19,794 bases of DNA from Lawsonibacter sp. (lineage in GTDB: Bacteria; Bacillota; Clostridia; Oscillospirales; Oscillospiraceae), in NCBI GenBank assembly GCA_022798155.1, contig JAAWLY010000017.1:1-19794 (forward strand), written 5' to 3'. Positions within the stretch are counted from its first letter, which is position 1. Each line of letters starts with the position of its first letter. Under the pieces are notes generated by a model. That model made no database searches. It saw only the letters and a program-made list of their open reading frames with translations, and was not told where the DNA came from. Shown piece by piece: positions 7,603 through 15,069 of the stretch. Position numbers and translations under genes: made by a program.

Positions 7603-8544
7603 TTATCCTCTGCCCTCCAGATCGCCAATCAGGGGAGGAATCTGAGCGATCATATTATCCATATCCTCAAACATCGCGCTCTTGGTCGTGCCCAGCCGGC
7701 TGGCGGAGTCGATATGCCGGACCACCTCCTGGTACTGGTCCTTAATCTGGTCGAAGAACCGGCGCAGCTGCTCCAATTCCTGCTGAGACTGGCCAATCAC
7801 GCCGGAGATCCCGTCCTGCACGGCCACAGCGCCCTCTGCCGCCGCCGTTATCTTTTCAAAGCTGCCCTCGGTCTGGCTGACGATGCCGGCGTTCTGGCCC
7901 AGGGTCTGCTGGGAGGCGGCGATGTTCTGGTTCAGCTCGTTGGCGTGGACCTCCACGTCGTTGACGCTGCTATCCACCTCCCTCGCCAGGTCCTTGATCT
8001 CCCCGGCCAGCTCTTTTACCTGGGACGCCACCACCGCGAAGCTCCGGCCCTCGGCTCCCGCCCGGGCGGCCTCGATGGAGGCGTTGATGGCCAAAATATT
8101 CGTCTGCTCCGCAATGGATACAATCTTGTCCAAAGACTTCTGTATCTCCTTGATGGAGCTGTCCAGGCGGGAGAAGGTCTCCGCCATGGCGTCGTAGGAC
8201 TGCTGGACCTGGGCCGAGGTCTGGCCCAGCGCGTTCATCTGGCTCCGGGCCTCTGAAACCGCCTGGCTGACCTCCATGCGCACCTGCCCGAACTGCTCCG
8301 CTGTCTCGTTGATGTTGGAGAAGGAATCGCCCAGGTCCTGGAGCTTGGACTGGAACCGATCCCCTTCCTTTAGCACGCCGGCGAAGGAAGCGCCCACCTG
8401 GTCCAGCTCCCACAGGGAGGTGACTTCCTTTTTCACCAGCTCCTTCTGGTAGGTCTTTAAGCTCCCCGCGATGTGGAGCACCGGATACAGACTCTTCTTC
8501 TCCGGGGCCGGACTTTGGGCAGCCGCTTTTTTCTTGAACAGCAT
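7603..8544 (-). CDS. Cytoplasmic methyl-accepting chemotaxis-type signalling protein
   Basis: 313-residue protein made almost wholly of heptad coiled coil, with the conserved chemoreceptor tip IAEQTNILAINASIEAARAG (about 144-163) that contacts CheA/CheW in known receptors. There is no membrane segment, no HAMP and no obvious sensor domain; the first 30 residues are basic and proline-containing. The gene begins 17 bases after the stop of the FIST gene, with AAAGGAGGG as ribosome binding site, so the two are almost surely co-transcribed. A likely reading is that the FIST protein senses a ligand and this protein passes the signal on. It could instead act in non-motility signalling or cell organisation. 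Confidence 0.88.
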   Translation of the reverse strand: MLFKKKAAAQSPAPEKKSLYPVLHIAGSLKTYQKELVKKEVTSLWELDQVGASFAGVLKEGDRFQSKLQDLGDSFSNINETAEQFGQVRMEVSQAVSEARSQMNALGQTSAQVQQSYDAMAETFSRLDSSIKEIQKSLDKIVSIAEQTNILAINASIEAARAGAEGRSFAVVASQVKELAGEIKDLAREVDSSVNDVEVHANELNQNIAASQQTLGQNAGIVSQTEGSFEKITAAAEGAVAVQDGISGVIGQSQQELEQLRRFFDQIKDQYQEVVRHIDSASRLGTTKSAMFEDMDNMIAQIPPLIGDLEGRG

Positions 8545-8561
8545 ATGGTCGCTCCCTCCTT

Positions 8562-9617
8562 TTACTCAAAGACCACGCAGGTCATGGACTGGTTGACAAA
8601 GCGGTTGTTGTAGTGCTCGCCATACCCCACAAAACCGGCATGGCTGCCCAGCACCGACATGTCCCGCAGATAGTTCTGCATATAGCCCTCCTCGGAAAAC
8701 AGCTTGTATCGGAACAGGCAGTTGACGGAGAAGACGGCAGAGCGGTGGGGAAAATCCCGGGTGATCTGCTGGATGGTGTCCTGAACGATGGCCCGGTAGT
8801 CCCCCAGCTCCAACAGGATCAACACGTCGGAGTCGTTCACCTGGCGGAAACAAGCCAAGGCGCTGCCGTGGACCTCCTTGATGGAGATGATGCAGGTATC
8901 GCTGCCGTTGAGCTTGCCAAAGGGATTCTGGAAGGTACGGGTGAGGATCTCCTCGTCCGTCACGTGGAGGATGTCCTTATACACCTGCTTGGCGCTCCTG
9001 CCGTTCAGGGAACCCAATATGTAGTTGGCCCGGTCGGTGTCAGAGGCGATGAAGCGGTAGTTGCCCAGCTGGTGGTAGATGTTCTCCTTATAGGCCTTGA
9101 CCCGGCCGTTCTGGTTGCGAATCAGTCCGTAGGCCACCGCGTCCTGATACACCCGGCCATTGGCGGACACCCGGCCCTGGTCGCCGGTGCCGCCCACCAG
9201 GGAGACGCCCCGCCGGCTCAGGGCGGTGTTCAGGGTGGTGAGCACACAGGCGTCGTTTCCGGAGCAGAAGTCGATACATATGGTATCGCGGCTGCTGCCG
9301 CCCACCGTCTGCATGTCCCGCTCCAGGCGTTGGATATACTTTACCGGCATAACAGACACCTGCTCCAGAACGTTGGCGGCGGCAGTCACGCCGTCGTAGA
9401 AGGCGATCACCCCCACGCCGTGCTCTACCACGCTGTGCTGATAGCTCATACCCATACATCCGATGCTGGGCACGCCGGGGAAGCGTTTTTCCAGCTCCGC
9501 CACATGGCGCTCAAACTGGTCAGGATTGGATAACAGCATGACAAACTCCGGGCGACTGAGCCCCCGGACGGCCTCGTCCAGGTCTCCCCGTTGGCTCATA
9601 CCATAAAACTGCTTCAT
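8562..9617 (-). CDS. FIST domain sensory protein (FIST_N + FIST_C)
   Basis: 351-residue soluble protein. Residues about 25-190 fit FIST_N, including GCMGMSYQ and VSLVGGTGDQG; residues about 205-350 fit FIST_C, with NPFGKL, GDYRAIVQDTI and the late ALFSVNC-like strand (AVFSVNCLFR). FIST domains are believed to bind small ligands and are often fused to, or encoded beside, chemoreceptor, kinase or cyclase output modules. Here the output module is the separate protein encoded just downstream. The ATG at 9615-9617 has AGGAGGAC upstream. The ligand cannot be read from the sequence. Confidence 0.85.
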   Translation of the reverse strand: MKQFYGMSQRGDLDEAVRGLSRPEFVMLLSNPDQFERHVAELEKRFPGVPSIGCMGMSYQHSVVEHGVGVIAFYDGVTAAANVLEQVSVMPVKYIQRLERDMQTVGGSSRDTICIDFCSGNDACVLTTLNTALSRRGVSLVGGTGDQGRVSANGRVYQDAVAYGLIRNQNGRVKAYKENIYHQLGNYRFIASDTDRANYILGSLNGRSAKQVYKDILHVTDEEILTRTFQNPFGKLNGSDTCIISIKEVHGSALACFRQVNDSDVLILLELGDYRAIVQDTIQQITRDFPHRSAVFSVNCLFRYKLFSEEGYMQNYLRDMSVLGSHAGFVGYGEHYNNRFVNQSMTCVVFE

Positions 9618-9694
9618 AACGTTGTCCTCCTATGATTGATAAAGATAGAAGCGCACCTTTCAGCGCCGGCGAAGGCGCAATAAATCCGGCCCAC

Positions 9695-10081
9695 TCAGGC
9701 CTTTTCCGCCTGCTCGGCAGCCATGGCCTCCCGCTCCTTGCACAGCTCCTGGTGCAACTGGAGGGTGTTCCACTCCTGGTTGGCGGCCGTCAGCACCGCC
9801 TTCAAAGGGATGGGGGGCAGCTTGGCCACCCGGATGACCTCCAGCACCTGGTTGAGCAGGGCCTGGGGCAGACCGCAGAAAACCAGCATCGTCTCGGGCA
9901 GGGGCTCCCCCGCCTCGGCGGCCGGCTCCCCCGCGCCCTTGGACAGTTCCGCCAGGGAGAGGTGGTAGCGCTCGGGCCCCACCACCCGCATCCGCAGGCG
10001 GAGCATGGCAAAAATCTGCTTCAGCTTGGAAAACTCCTCCCCGGAGCAGTTATACATCAATACAGTTCCAGCATTTTTCAT
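9695..10081 (-). CDS. DUF3783 domain protein
   Basis: 128-residue soluble protein resembling the DUF3783 family of Firmicutes, whose function is unknown. Family-like features are VLMYNCSGEEFSKLKQIFAMLRLRMRVV near the start, METMLVFCGL-like strand (ETMLVFCGLP), and LPPIPLKAVLTAANQEWN near the end, finishing in a charged helix. The ATG (10079-10081) follows AAAGAGGT. It lies 77 bases upstream of the FIST gene on the same strand, so it may be the first gene of that unit, though the gap could hold a promoter. The long hairpin repeat begins 17 bases upstream of its start. Confidence 0.75.
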   Translation of the reverse strand: MKNAGTVLMYNCSGEEFSKLKQIFAMLRLRMRVVGPERYHLSLAELSKGAGEPAAEAGEPLPETMLVFCGLPQALLNQVLEVIRVAKLPPIPLKAVLTAANQEWNTLQLHQELCKEREAMAAEQAEKA

Positions 10082-10098
10082 GTCATTTACCTCTTTTT

Positions 10099-10257
10099 AG
10101 AAGCTGTACCATTCGCCGAAGTATGCAGATTTACGAGAGAAATTGTCGTTGGCAAGGCAAAAAATTCTGGGAATACGTTGTGTATTTCAAGATTTTTCCC
10201 GACGCCAAGGGCAATTCTGGCCGGAAAGTGCGTGCTGAGGCGATTGGCACAGCTTCT
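10099..10257. repeat. 159-bp long inverted-repeat element (MITE-like)
   Basis: Terminal inverted repeats of 19 bases (10099-10117 and 10239-10257) match at 17 positions, ending in AGAAGCTGT / ACAGCTTCT. Inner segments also match in reverse: AATTGTCGTTGGC against GCCAAGGGCAATT, and AAAAATTCTGGGAATAC against GTATTTCAAGATTTTT, closing on a 5-base loop at 10177-10181. The whole element can thus fold into one long hairpin. It fills most of the gap between metY and the DUF3783 gene. No clear target-site duplication is visible. Confidence 0.75.
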
Positions 10258-10286
10258 TAATTTCTGACCCTGCAAACGGGAGGTCG

Positions 10287-11570
10287 TTACACCTGTTCCA
10301 GGGCCTGCTCGATATCGGCAATCAGGTCGGCGGCGTCCTCAATGCCGCAGGAAAAGCGCACCAGGTCAGGGGTAATGCCGGCGGCCACCAGCTCCTGGTC
10401 GTTCATCTGCCGGTGGGTGGCGGAGGCGGGGTGCAGGGTGCAGGTGCGGGCGTCGGCCACGTGGGTCTCGATGGCGGCCAGCTTGAGATGCTTCATAAAG
10501 GTCTCGGCGGCGGTCCGGCCCCCCTTGAAGCCGAAGGACACTACGCCGCAGGTGCCGTTGGGCATATACTTTTGGGCCAGGTCGTAGTACTTGTCACCCT
10601 CCAGGCCAGGGTAGGTGACAAAGCTGATCTTGGGGTGGCTCTTCAGATACCTGGCCACCGCCAGGGCGTTCTCACAGTGGCGGGGCATCCGGACGTGGAG
10701 ACTCTCCAGGCCCAGGTTGAGCAGGAAGGCGTTCTGGGGGGACTGAATGGAGCCAAAATCCCGCATAAGCTGGGCGGTGCACTTGGTGATGAAGGCGCCC
10801 CCCTGGCCGAATTTTTCCGCATAAGTGATGCCGTGGTAACTGTCGTCGGGGGTACACAGGCCGGGGAATTTGTCCGCGTGGGCCATCCAGTCGAACCTGC
10901 CGCTGTCCACGATAGCGCCCCCCACCCCGGCCCCGTGGCCGTCCATATACTTGGTGGTGGAGTGGGTGACAATGTCGCACCCCCACTCAAAGGGCCGGCA
11001 GTTCACCGGAGTGGCGAAGGTGTTGTCGATAACCAGGGGCACGCCGTGGGCGTGGGCCGCCTTGGCAAACTTCTCGATGTCCAGCACGGTGAGGGCGGGG
11101 TTGGCGATGGTCTCGCCGAAGACCGCCTTGGTGTTGGGCTGGAAGGCGGCCTCCAGCTCCTCCTGGGTGCAGTCCGGGGAGACGAAGGTGAAGGCTATCC
11201 CCATCTTCCGCATGGTGACGTGGAAGAGGTTGTAGGTGCCGCCATAGATGGTGGAACAGGCCACCACGTGGTCGCCGCAGTTGGCGATGTTGAAGATGGC
11301 GTAGAAGTTGGCCGCCTGGCCGGAGGAGGTGAGCATGGCGGCAGTGCCCCCCTCCATGTCGCAGATCTTGGCGGCCACCATGTCGTTGGTGGGGTTTTGC
11401 AGGCGGGTGTAGAAGTAGCCGCTGGCCTCCAGGTCGAAGAGCTTGCCCATGTCCTCGCTGGTGGCATATTTGAAGGTGGTGGACTGGACAATGGGAATCT
11501 GCCGGGGCTCGCCGTTGCCCGGAGTGTAGCCGCTCTGGACACATTTGGTGCTCATGTTATAGTCACTCAT
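10287..11570 (-). CDS. metY: O-acetylhomoserine sulfhydrylase (PLP enzyme)
   Basis: 427-residue cytoplasmic enzyme of the Cys/Met metabolism PLP family. It makes homocysteine from O-acetylhomoserine and sulfide in methionine synthesis. Length and sequence fit MetY rather than the shorter MetB/MetC: CVQSGYTPGNGEPRQIPIVQ at the N-terminus, YTRLQNPTNDMVAAKIC, TSSGQAA (81-87) for cofactor phosphate binding, DNTFATP (182-188), HSTTKYMDGHG with PLP lysine Lys207, and the C-terminal VRFSCGIED. The ATG at 11568-11570 has a modest AAGAAGG site. It has its own promoter and stands alone. No riboswitch or T-box is visible in the short leader. Confidence 0.93.
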   Translation of the reverse strand: MSDYNMSTKCVQSGYTPGNGEPRQIPIVQSTTFKYATSEDMGKLFDLEASGYFYTRLQNPTNDMVAAKICDMEGGTAAMLTSSGQAANFYAIFNIANCGDHVVACSTIYGGTYNLFHVTMRKMGIAFTFVSPDCTQEELEAAFQPNTKAVFGETIANPALTVLDIEKFAKAAHAHGVPLVIDNTFATPVNCRPFEWGCDIVTHSTTKYMDGHGAGVGGAIVDSGRFDWMAHADKFPGLCTPDDSYHGITYAEKFGQGGAFITKCTAQLMRDFGSIQSPQNAFLLNLGLESLHVRMPRHCENALAVARYLKSHPKISFVTYPGLEGDKYYDLAQKYMPNGTCGVVSFGFKGGRTAAETFMKHLKLAAIETHVADARTCTLHPASATHRQMNDQELVAAGITPDLVRFSCGIEDAADLIADIEQALEQV

Positions 11571-11604
11571 TGGGAACGCCTTCTTTCGTTAAAATCACTG
11601 TTTC

Positions 11605-11633
11605 AGAGTAGCGGGAAATGTTGGATTTGTCAA
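11605..11633 (-). promoter_or_regulatory. Promoter of metY
   Basis: Minus strand: perfect -35 TTGACA (11633-11628), 17-base spacer, -10 TACTCT (11610-11605, partial match). It lies about 35 bases before the ATG, leaving a short leader. An inverted-repeat element ends 7 bases upstream of the -35. Confidence 0.65.
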
Positions 11634-11640
11634 GGGTTTT

Positions 11641-11716
11641 GTAGGGGCGGGTATTGCCTGCCCGCTTTCACAGGACAAGGCTCCGATACATGCGGACGGA
11701 TGATACCCGCCCCTAC
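11641..11716. repeat. 76-bp inverted-repeat element overlapping the GerMN gene stop
   Basis: Perfect 14-base inverted ends GTAGGGGCGGGTAT (11641-11654) and ATACCCGCCCCTAC (11703-11716), with weaker complementarity continuing inward. The GTAGGGGCG ends resemble a short dispersed repeat I recall from related Clostridia; this is memory, not a search. The stop codon of the lipoprotein gene (11713-11715) is inside the right end. Confidence 0.7.
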
Positions 11717-12222
11717 GGAGCGACCTCCCCCAGCTCGTCCCACAGCACCGCCTCCTGGGGGGCCAGCAGCTGGTGGCTGCGGTAACTGACCTTCCGGCCT
11801 CCGGCGGTGATCTCTACCCCCTCCACCCCCTCCGCCTGGGACAGGGTGAGGACAATGGAGTAGTCGGCCAGGCTGAGAGACACGTCGGCCAGGGCCCCGT
11901 ACTGCTCAGACAGGTCCACCAGCAGCACCCCCTCCTCGTTCAGGCTGCACTGGCGCACCGTAACCCCCCGGGGGAAGGGGGAGGTCAGCCCCTCCTGGGT
12001 GGGGCCGGCCAACAGGGCGGCCAGCAGCTCCCCGGGCTCGGGATTTTCCGCCCCCTCCCAGGGCTGGCTGCCCAGAGCGGGGCCGTGGCCGTAGTCCGGC
12101 TGACGGCTGTCGGCGGCAAACCAGAGGAGAACGCCCCCCTGCTCCTGTTCCTCCGCCTTGCCGCCGCAGCCGGACAGCAGCAGGGCGGCCAGCAAAAGGG
12201 TCAGGCCTCTTCTCCATTTCAT
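11713..12222 (-). CDS. GerMN domain lipoprotein
   Basis: 169-residue predicted lipoprotein. A signal sequence MKWRRGLTLLLAALLLSGC carries the lipobox LSGC (Cys19). The mature part resembles a GerMN domain: LLAALLAGPTQEGLTSPFPRGVTV, VLLVDLSEQYG and YSIVLTLSQAEGVEGVEI are typical. GerMN proteins occur in spore germination and cell-envelope contexts. The ATG at 12220-12222 overlaps the sensor kinase stop (ATGA) and has GGGGGAGGG upstream; the longer frame to 12252 lies inside the kinase gene and would spoil the signal peptide. Close coupling suggests it works with the two-component system at the membrane. Its stop codon is supplied by a repeat element, so the last residues may differ from relatives. 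Confidence 0.85.
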   Translation of the reverse strand: MKWRRGLTLLLAALLLSGCGGKAEEQEQGGVLLWFAADSRQPDYGHGPALGSQPWEGAENPEPGELLAALLAGPTQEGLTSPFPRGVTVRQCSLNEEGVLLVDLSEQYGALADVSLSLADYSIVLTLSQAEGVEGVEITAGGRKVSYRSHQLLAPQEAVLWDELGEVAP

Positions 12223-13673
12223 TTGCCCTCCCCCCCTTCTTCCGGGGCGCACCGGGGGAAGCCCGCGGTAAACAGGCTCCCCTCCGGGTTCCGGGGCCGG
12301 GCGGTGACCCAGCCGCCATGGCGGCGCACCGTATCCCGGACAATGGACAGCCCCAGCCCGGTGCCCCCGGCGGCCCGGGATCGGGCCTTGTCCACCCGGT
12401 AGAAGCGGTTGAACACCTTGGGCAGGTCGGCCTCTGGGATGCCCACCCCGGTGTCGCCCACCTCCAGCAGAACCTGGTCCCCGTCCCGGTAGACCGAGAC
12501 AAACACCTTTCCTCCCCGGTAGTTATACTTGATGGCGTTTTCCACCAGGTTAAAGCAGACTTGGGACAGCTCGTCCTCGGTACACAGGATCAGGCAGCCG
12601 GGTTTCAGGCTTTTTTCCACCGTTACCCCGGCGGCCTCGGCCACCGGCTGGAGCAGCGCGATGGCCCGCTCGGTCACCTTGGTCACGTCCACTGGGTGGT
12701 GCTCTCCCTCGGGCAGGCTGTCCAGCCGGGTGAGGGTCAGCAGATGCTCGGTGATGCGGGTGAGCCGCTCGGCCTCAGAGCCGATGTCTGAGACGAAATC
12801 CTGCACCATGGCGGGGTCCATCTCCTCGGTCTGCAAAATGGAGTCGGCCAGCAGCCGGATGGAGGCCAGCGGAGTTTTCAGCTCGTGGCTGGCGTCGGAG
12901 ACAAAGCGGCGGCGCACCTCCTCGGTGGTCTGGAGGCGGTCGGCCAGGTGGTTAAACTCCACAGCCAGTTGGGCCATCTCGTCCCGCCCCACGGGCTGGA
13001 GGCGGTGGCCGTACTCCCCCTCCCCCACGATGCGGATGGCCCGCAGCAGGGCGGCGATGCGGGCGGTGAGCATTTTAGAGAAGAAGGCGGACATCACCAC
13101 CGTTACCGCCGCGATGACCAGGGAGATGGTGCGCAGGTTCTGCTGCAGGCTGTACAGCAGCTCCCCCTGGACCTGGTCCACCTCTAAAATATAAATTGCC
13201 CCGATGACCATGCCCCGGTAGACGATGGGCATGGCGGCGGTGGAGACAAAGGTGCGGTTGGTGTAGCGGGAGTAAGACACGTCGCTGCCCCGCAGGGCGG
13301 CCACTACCTCCTGATACAGGGCATAGCGGTACTCCGGGGGCGGCGGCTCCGCCTCCGGGTCAAGCTCCTCCTCCGGCTGCCTTGCGCTGTCGTAGAGGAT
13401 CAGTCCCGCCGGGTCGGTGACCAGAATCCGGGTCAGCCCCATGCTGTCCAGCATATTCATCACCCGGGCCACCTGGTCGGCGGACAGGGACTCCAGCTCC
13501 ATCAGCGCCGAGGCCATCACCGCAGCCTGACTTTTCAGCGAGTCCCGCTTGGAGGTAAACAGCAGGTCCTGAGAGGCCAGCACCGGGTAGGTGTTCAGCA
13601 GCACCAGCACCACGGCGAAGATGACCAGATAGCTCAGGGCGTACTTCACCTGGAGCGAGACAAAATAGGGCAC
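12219..13673 (-). CDS. Sensor histidine kinase with HAMP domain
   Basis: 484-residue membrane kinase that phosphorylates the response regulator encoded upstream. Two membrane segments (about 11-32 and 182-199) flank an external domain of about 150 residues. HAMP follows (about 200-252), then HisKA with SDASHELKTPLASI (phosphorylated His263), and the ATPase domain with N box NLVENAIKYN (375-384), DTGVGI (407-412) and GGTGLGL (436-442). The architecture is like WalK/PhoR-type kinases without a PAS domain. The start is GTG at 13671-13673, chosen because an in-frame stop lies ten codons upstream; no good ribosome binding site precedes it. The signal sensed is unknown. Confidence 0.93.
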   Translation of the reverse strand: MPYFVSLQVKYALSYLVIFAVVLVLLNTYPVLASQDLLFTSKRDSLKSQAAVMASALMELESLSADQVARVMNMLDSMGLTRILVTDPAGLILYDSARQPEEELDPEAEPPPPEYRYALYQEVVAALRGSDVSYSRYTNRTFVSTAAMPIVYRGMVIGAIYILEVDQVQGELLYSLQQNLRTISLVIAAVTVVMSAFFSKMLTARIAALLRAIRIVGEGEYGHRLQPVGRDEMAQLAVEFNHLADRLQTTEEVRRRFVSDASHELKTPLASIRLLADSILQTEEMDPAMVQDFVSDIGSEAERLTRITEHLLTLTRLDSLPEGEHHPVDVTKVTERAIALLQPVAEAAGVTVEKSLKPGCLILCTEDELSQVCFNLVENAIKYNYRGGKVFVSVYRDGDQVLLEVGDTGVGIPEADLPKVFNRFYRVDKARSRAAGGTGLGLSIVRDTVRRHGGWVTARPRNPEGSLFTAGFPRCAPEEGGEGK

Positions 13674-13770
13674 TTTGTTCTTGTTGCTCGTGAGGGATCA
13701 CCGCCTGTCTCCATTCGTTGCAGAAGGGACATTCTCTCGCAGAGAAAGGCCCCTTTGGCAAAGGAGGCTT

Positions 13771-14457
13771 TCACACCTTCGCCAGATAGTATCCCACACC
13801 CCATTTGGTGCGGATAAATTCTGGATTGGCGGGGTCCAGCTCCAGCTTCTCCCGCAGGCGGCGGACATGGACGTCCACGGTGCGGTAGTCCCCGATATAC
13901 TCATAGCCCCACACCACGTTGAGCAGATTCTCCCGGCTGTATACCCGGCCGGGGTTTCTCAGCAGCAGCTCCATCAAATCAAACTCCTTGGCCGTAAGCT
14001 CAACACACACGCCGTCCCGCCACGCCGACCGGGCAGCCGTGTCCAGGCGGATATGCCCCGCCTCCAGCACGCTCTCCCCCTTCTTCTGCTCCGCCGCCCC
14101 GGAACGGCGCAGCAGGGCCCGGACCCGGGCCTTTAGCTCCAGCAGGTTGAAGGGCTTGGTGATGTAGTCATCGGCCCCGCACTCAAAACCCATAATTTTA
14201 TCCGAGTCCTCCCCCTTGGCCGTCAGCATAATGATAGGGACATTGGAGAACTCCCGAATGCGCATACAGGCCTGCAGGCCGTCGATCTTGGGCATCATCA
14301 GATCCAGCAGGACCAGGTCGAAGCTGCCCTCCCTGGCCAGCTCCACCGCCTGCTCCCCATCATAGCCCACCTCCACCTGGTATCCCTCGTGCTCCAGGTT
14401 GAATTTGATGCCCTTTACCAGCACCTGTTCGTCGTCTACCACTAAAATTTTTGCCAT
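13771..14457 (-). CDS. OmpR/PhoB family response regulator
   Basis: 228-residue DNA-binding regulator, partner of the downstream kinase. The receiver domain (1-118) has Asp8/Asp9, phosphorylated Asp52 (LLDLMMP), Thr79 and Lys101 (TKPF). The winged-helix output domain (about 130-226) ends with VDVHVRRLREKL and RTKWGVGYYL, as in WalR/PhoB proteins. The ATG at 14455-14457 follows CAGGAGT. It lies 28 bases after the comEA-like gene and 97 bases before the kinase; that gap holds two small hairpins without T runs. Regulated genes cannot be named from the sequence, but the co-encoded GerMN lipoprotein suggests an envelope role. Confidence 0.94.
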   Translation of the reverse strand: MAKILVVDDEQVLVKGIKFNLEHEGYQVEVGYDGEQAVELAREGSFDLVLLDLMMPKIDGLQACMRIREFSNVPIIMLTAKGEDSDKIMGFECGADDYITKPFNLLELKARVRALLRRSGAAEQKKGESVLEAGHIRLDTAARSAWRDGVCVELTAKEFDLMELLLRNPGRVYSRENLLNVVWGYEYIGDYRTVDVHVRRLREKLELDPANPEFIRTKWGVGYYLAKV

Positions 14458-14485
14458 AGCAATACTCCTGTTCCTCTATCTCCCT

Positions 14486-14896
14486 CTAAAAGGGAGTCTC
14501 CACCGTCACATACTCCCGCAGGTTATCCAGAATCACCGGCCCGATGCCGGTGACGCTGGTCAGCTCGTCCACACTCTGGAAGGGGCCGTGCTCCTCCCGG
14601 TAAGCGATGATGTCCCGCGCCCGCTTCTCTCCGATGCCGGGCAGGCGCTGAAGGTCGTACACATCCGCCGTGTTGACGTTGATGACCTCCCCCGGCAGAA
14701 GGCTGTCCGGACGGGTTCCCTCTTGCTCCGGAGCGGCGGTCTCCTCCTCATAATACGACGCCGAGGGATGCTGTCTGGCAGTTACCCGGAAGGGCTCTGC
14801 CCCGCTGGCGCGACCCAGGCAGTAGGCGCCGCAAAACACCGCAAAGATGGTAGCCAGCGCCAAAACAGCTTGCCCATATCTGGATTTTCTCTCCAA
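14486..14896 (-). CDS. comEA: ComEA-like helix-hairpin-helix protein
   Basis: 136-residue membrane-anchored protein with one N-terminal membrane segment (about 9-29), a charged linker, and a C-terminal helix-hairpin-helix pair (about 70-130): VINVNTADVYDLQRLPGIGEKRARDII and VDELTSVTGIGPVILDNL. ComEA binds incoming DNA during competence. Typical Firmicute ComEA is near 200 residues with an SLBB domain before the HhH; this one lacks it, so it is a short form, and a role outside competence is possible. The start is TTG at 14894-14896 with AAGGGGGGCG upstream; no ATG or GTG is available before the in-frame stop. No comEC is visible nearby. Confidence 0.8.
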   Translation of the reverse strand: MERKSRYGQAVLALATIFAVFCGAYCLGRASGAEPFRVTARQHPSASYYEEETAAPEQEGTRPDSLLPGEVINVNTADVYDLQRLPGIGEKRARDIIAYREEHGPFQSVDELTSVTGIGPVILDNLREYVTVETPF

Positions 14897-14984
14897 ACGT
14901 CTCGCCCCCCTTGCGGACCGCGGCCCGCTTTGCTATAATAAGAACTGCCGCAGCAAACTTTACATAATATTAAGAAGTTCTTTA

Positions 14985-15013
14985 TTGCCTTTTTCTCGCA
15001 TACGGGTTACACT
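14985..15013 (+). promoter_or_regulatory. Possible promoter of the carboxypeptidase gene
   Basis: TTGCCT (14985-14990), 17-base spacer, TACACT (15008-15013), about 57 bases before the ATG. Each box matches the sigma-A consensus at four of six positions. DacF in Bacillus uses sigma-F; I did not find a convincing sigma-F/G site here. Confidence 0.4.
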
Positions 15014-15069
15014 GGAAACAGGCCTTTGCCGCAGTATTTTTATTATATCATACATATGGAGATTTTCCT

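Noticed and set aside
10413..11789. 458-residue plus-strand open frame
   Set aside because: Antisense to metY with Gly/Val-rich low-complexity composition; metY has clear PLP-enzyme motifs.
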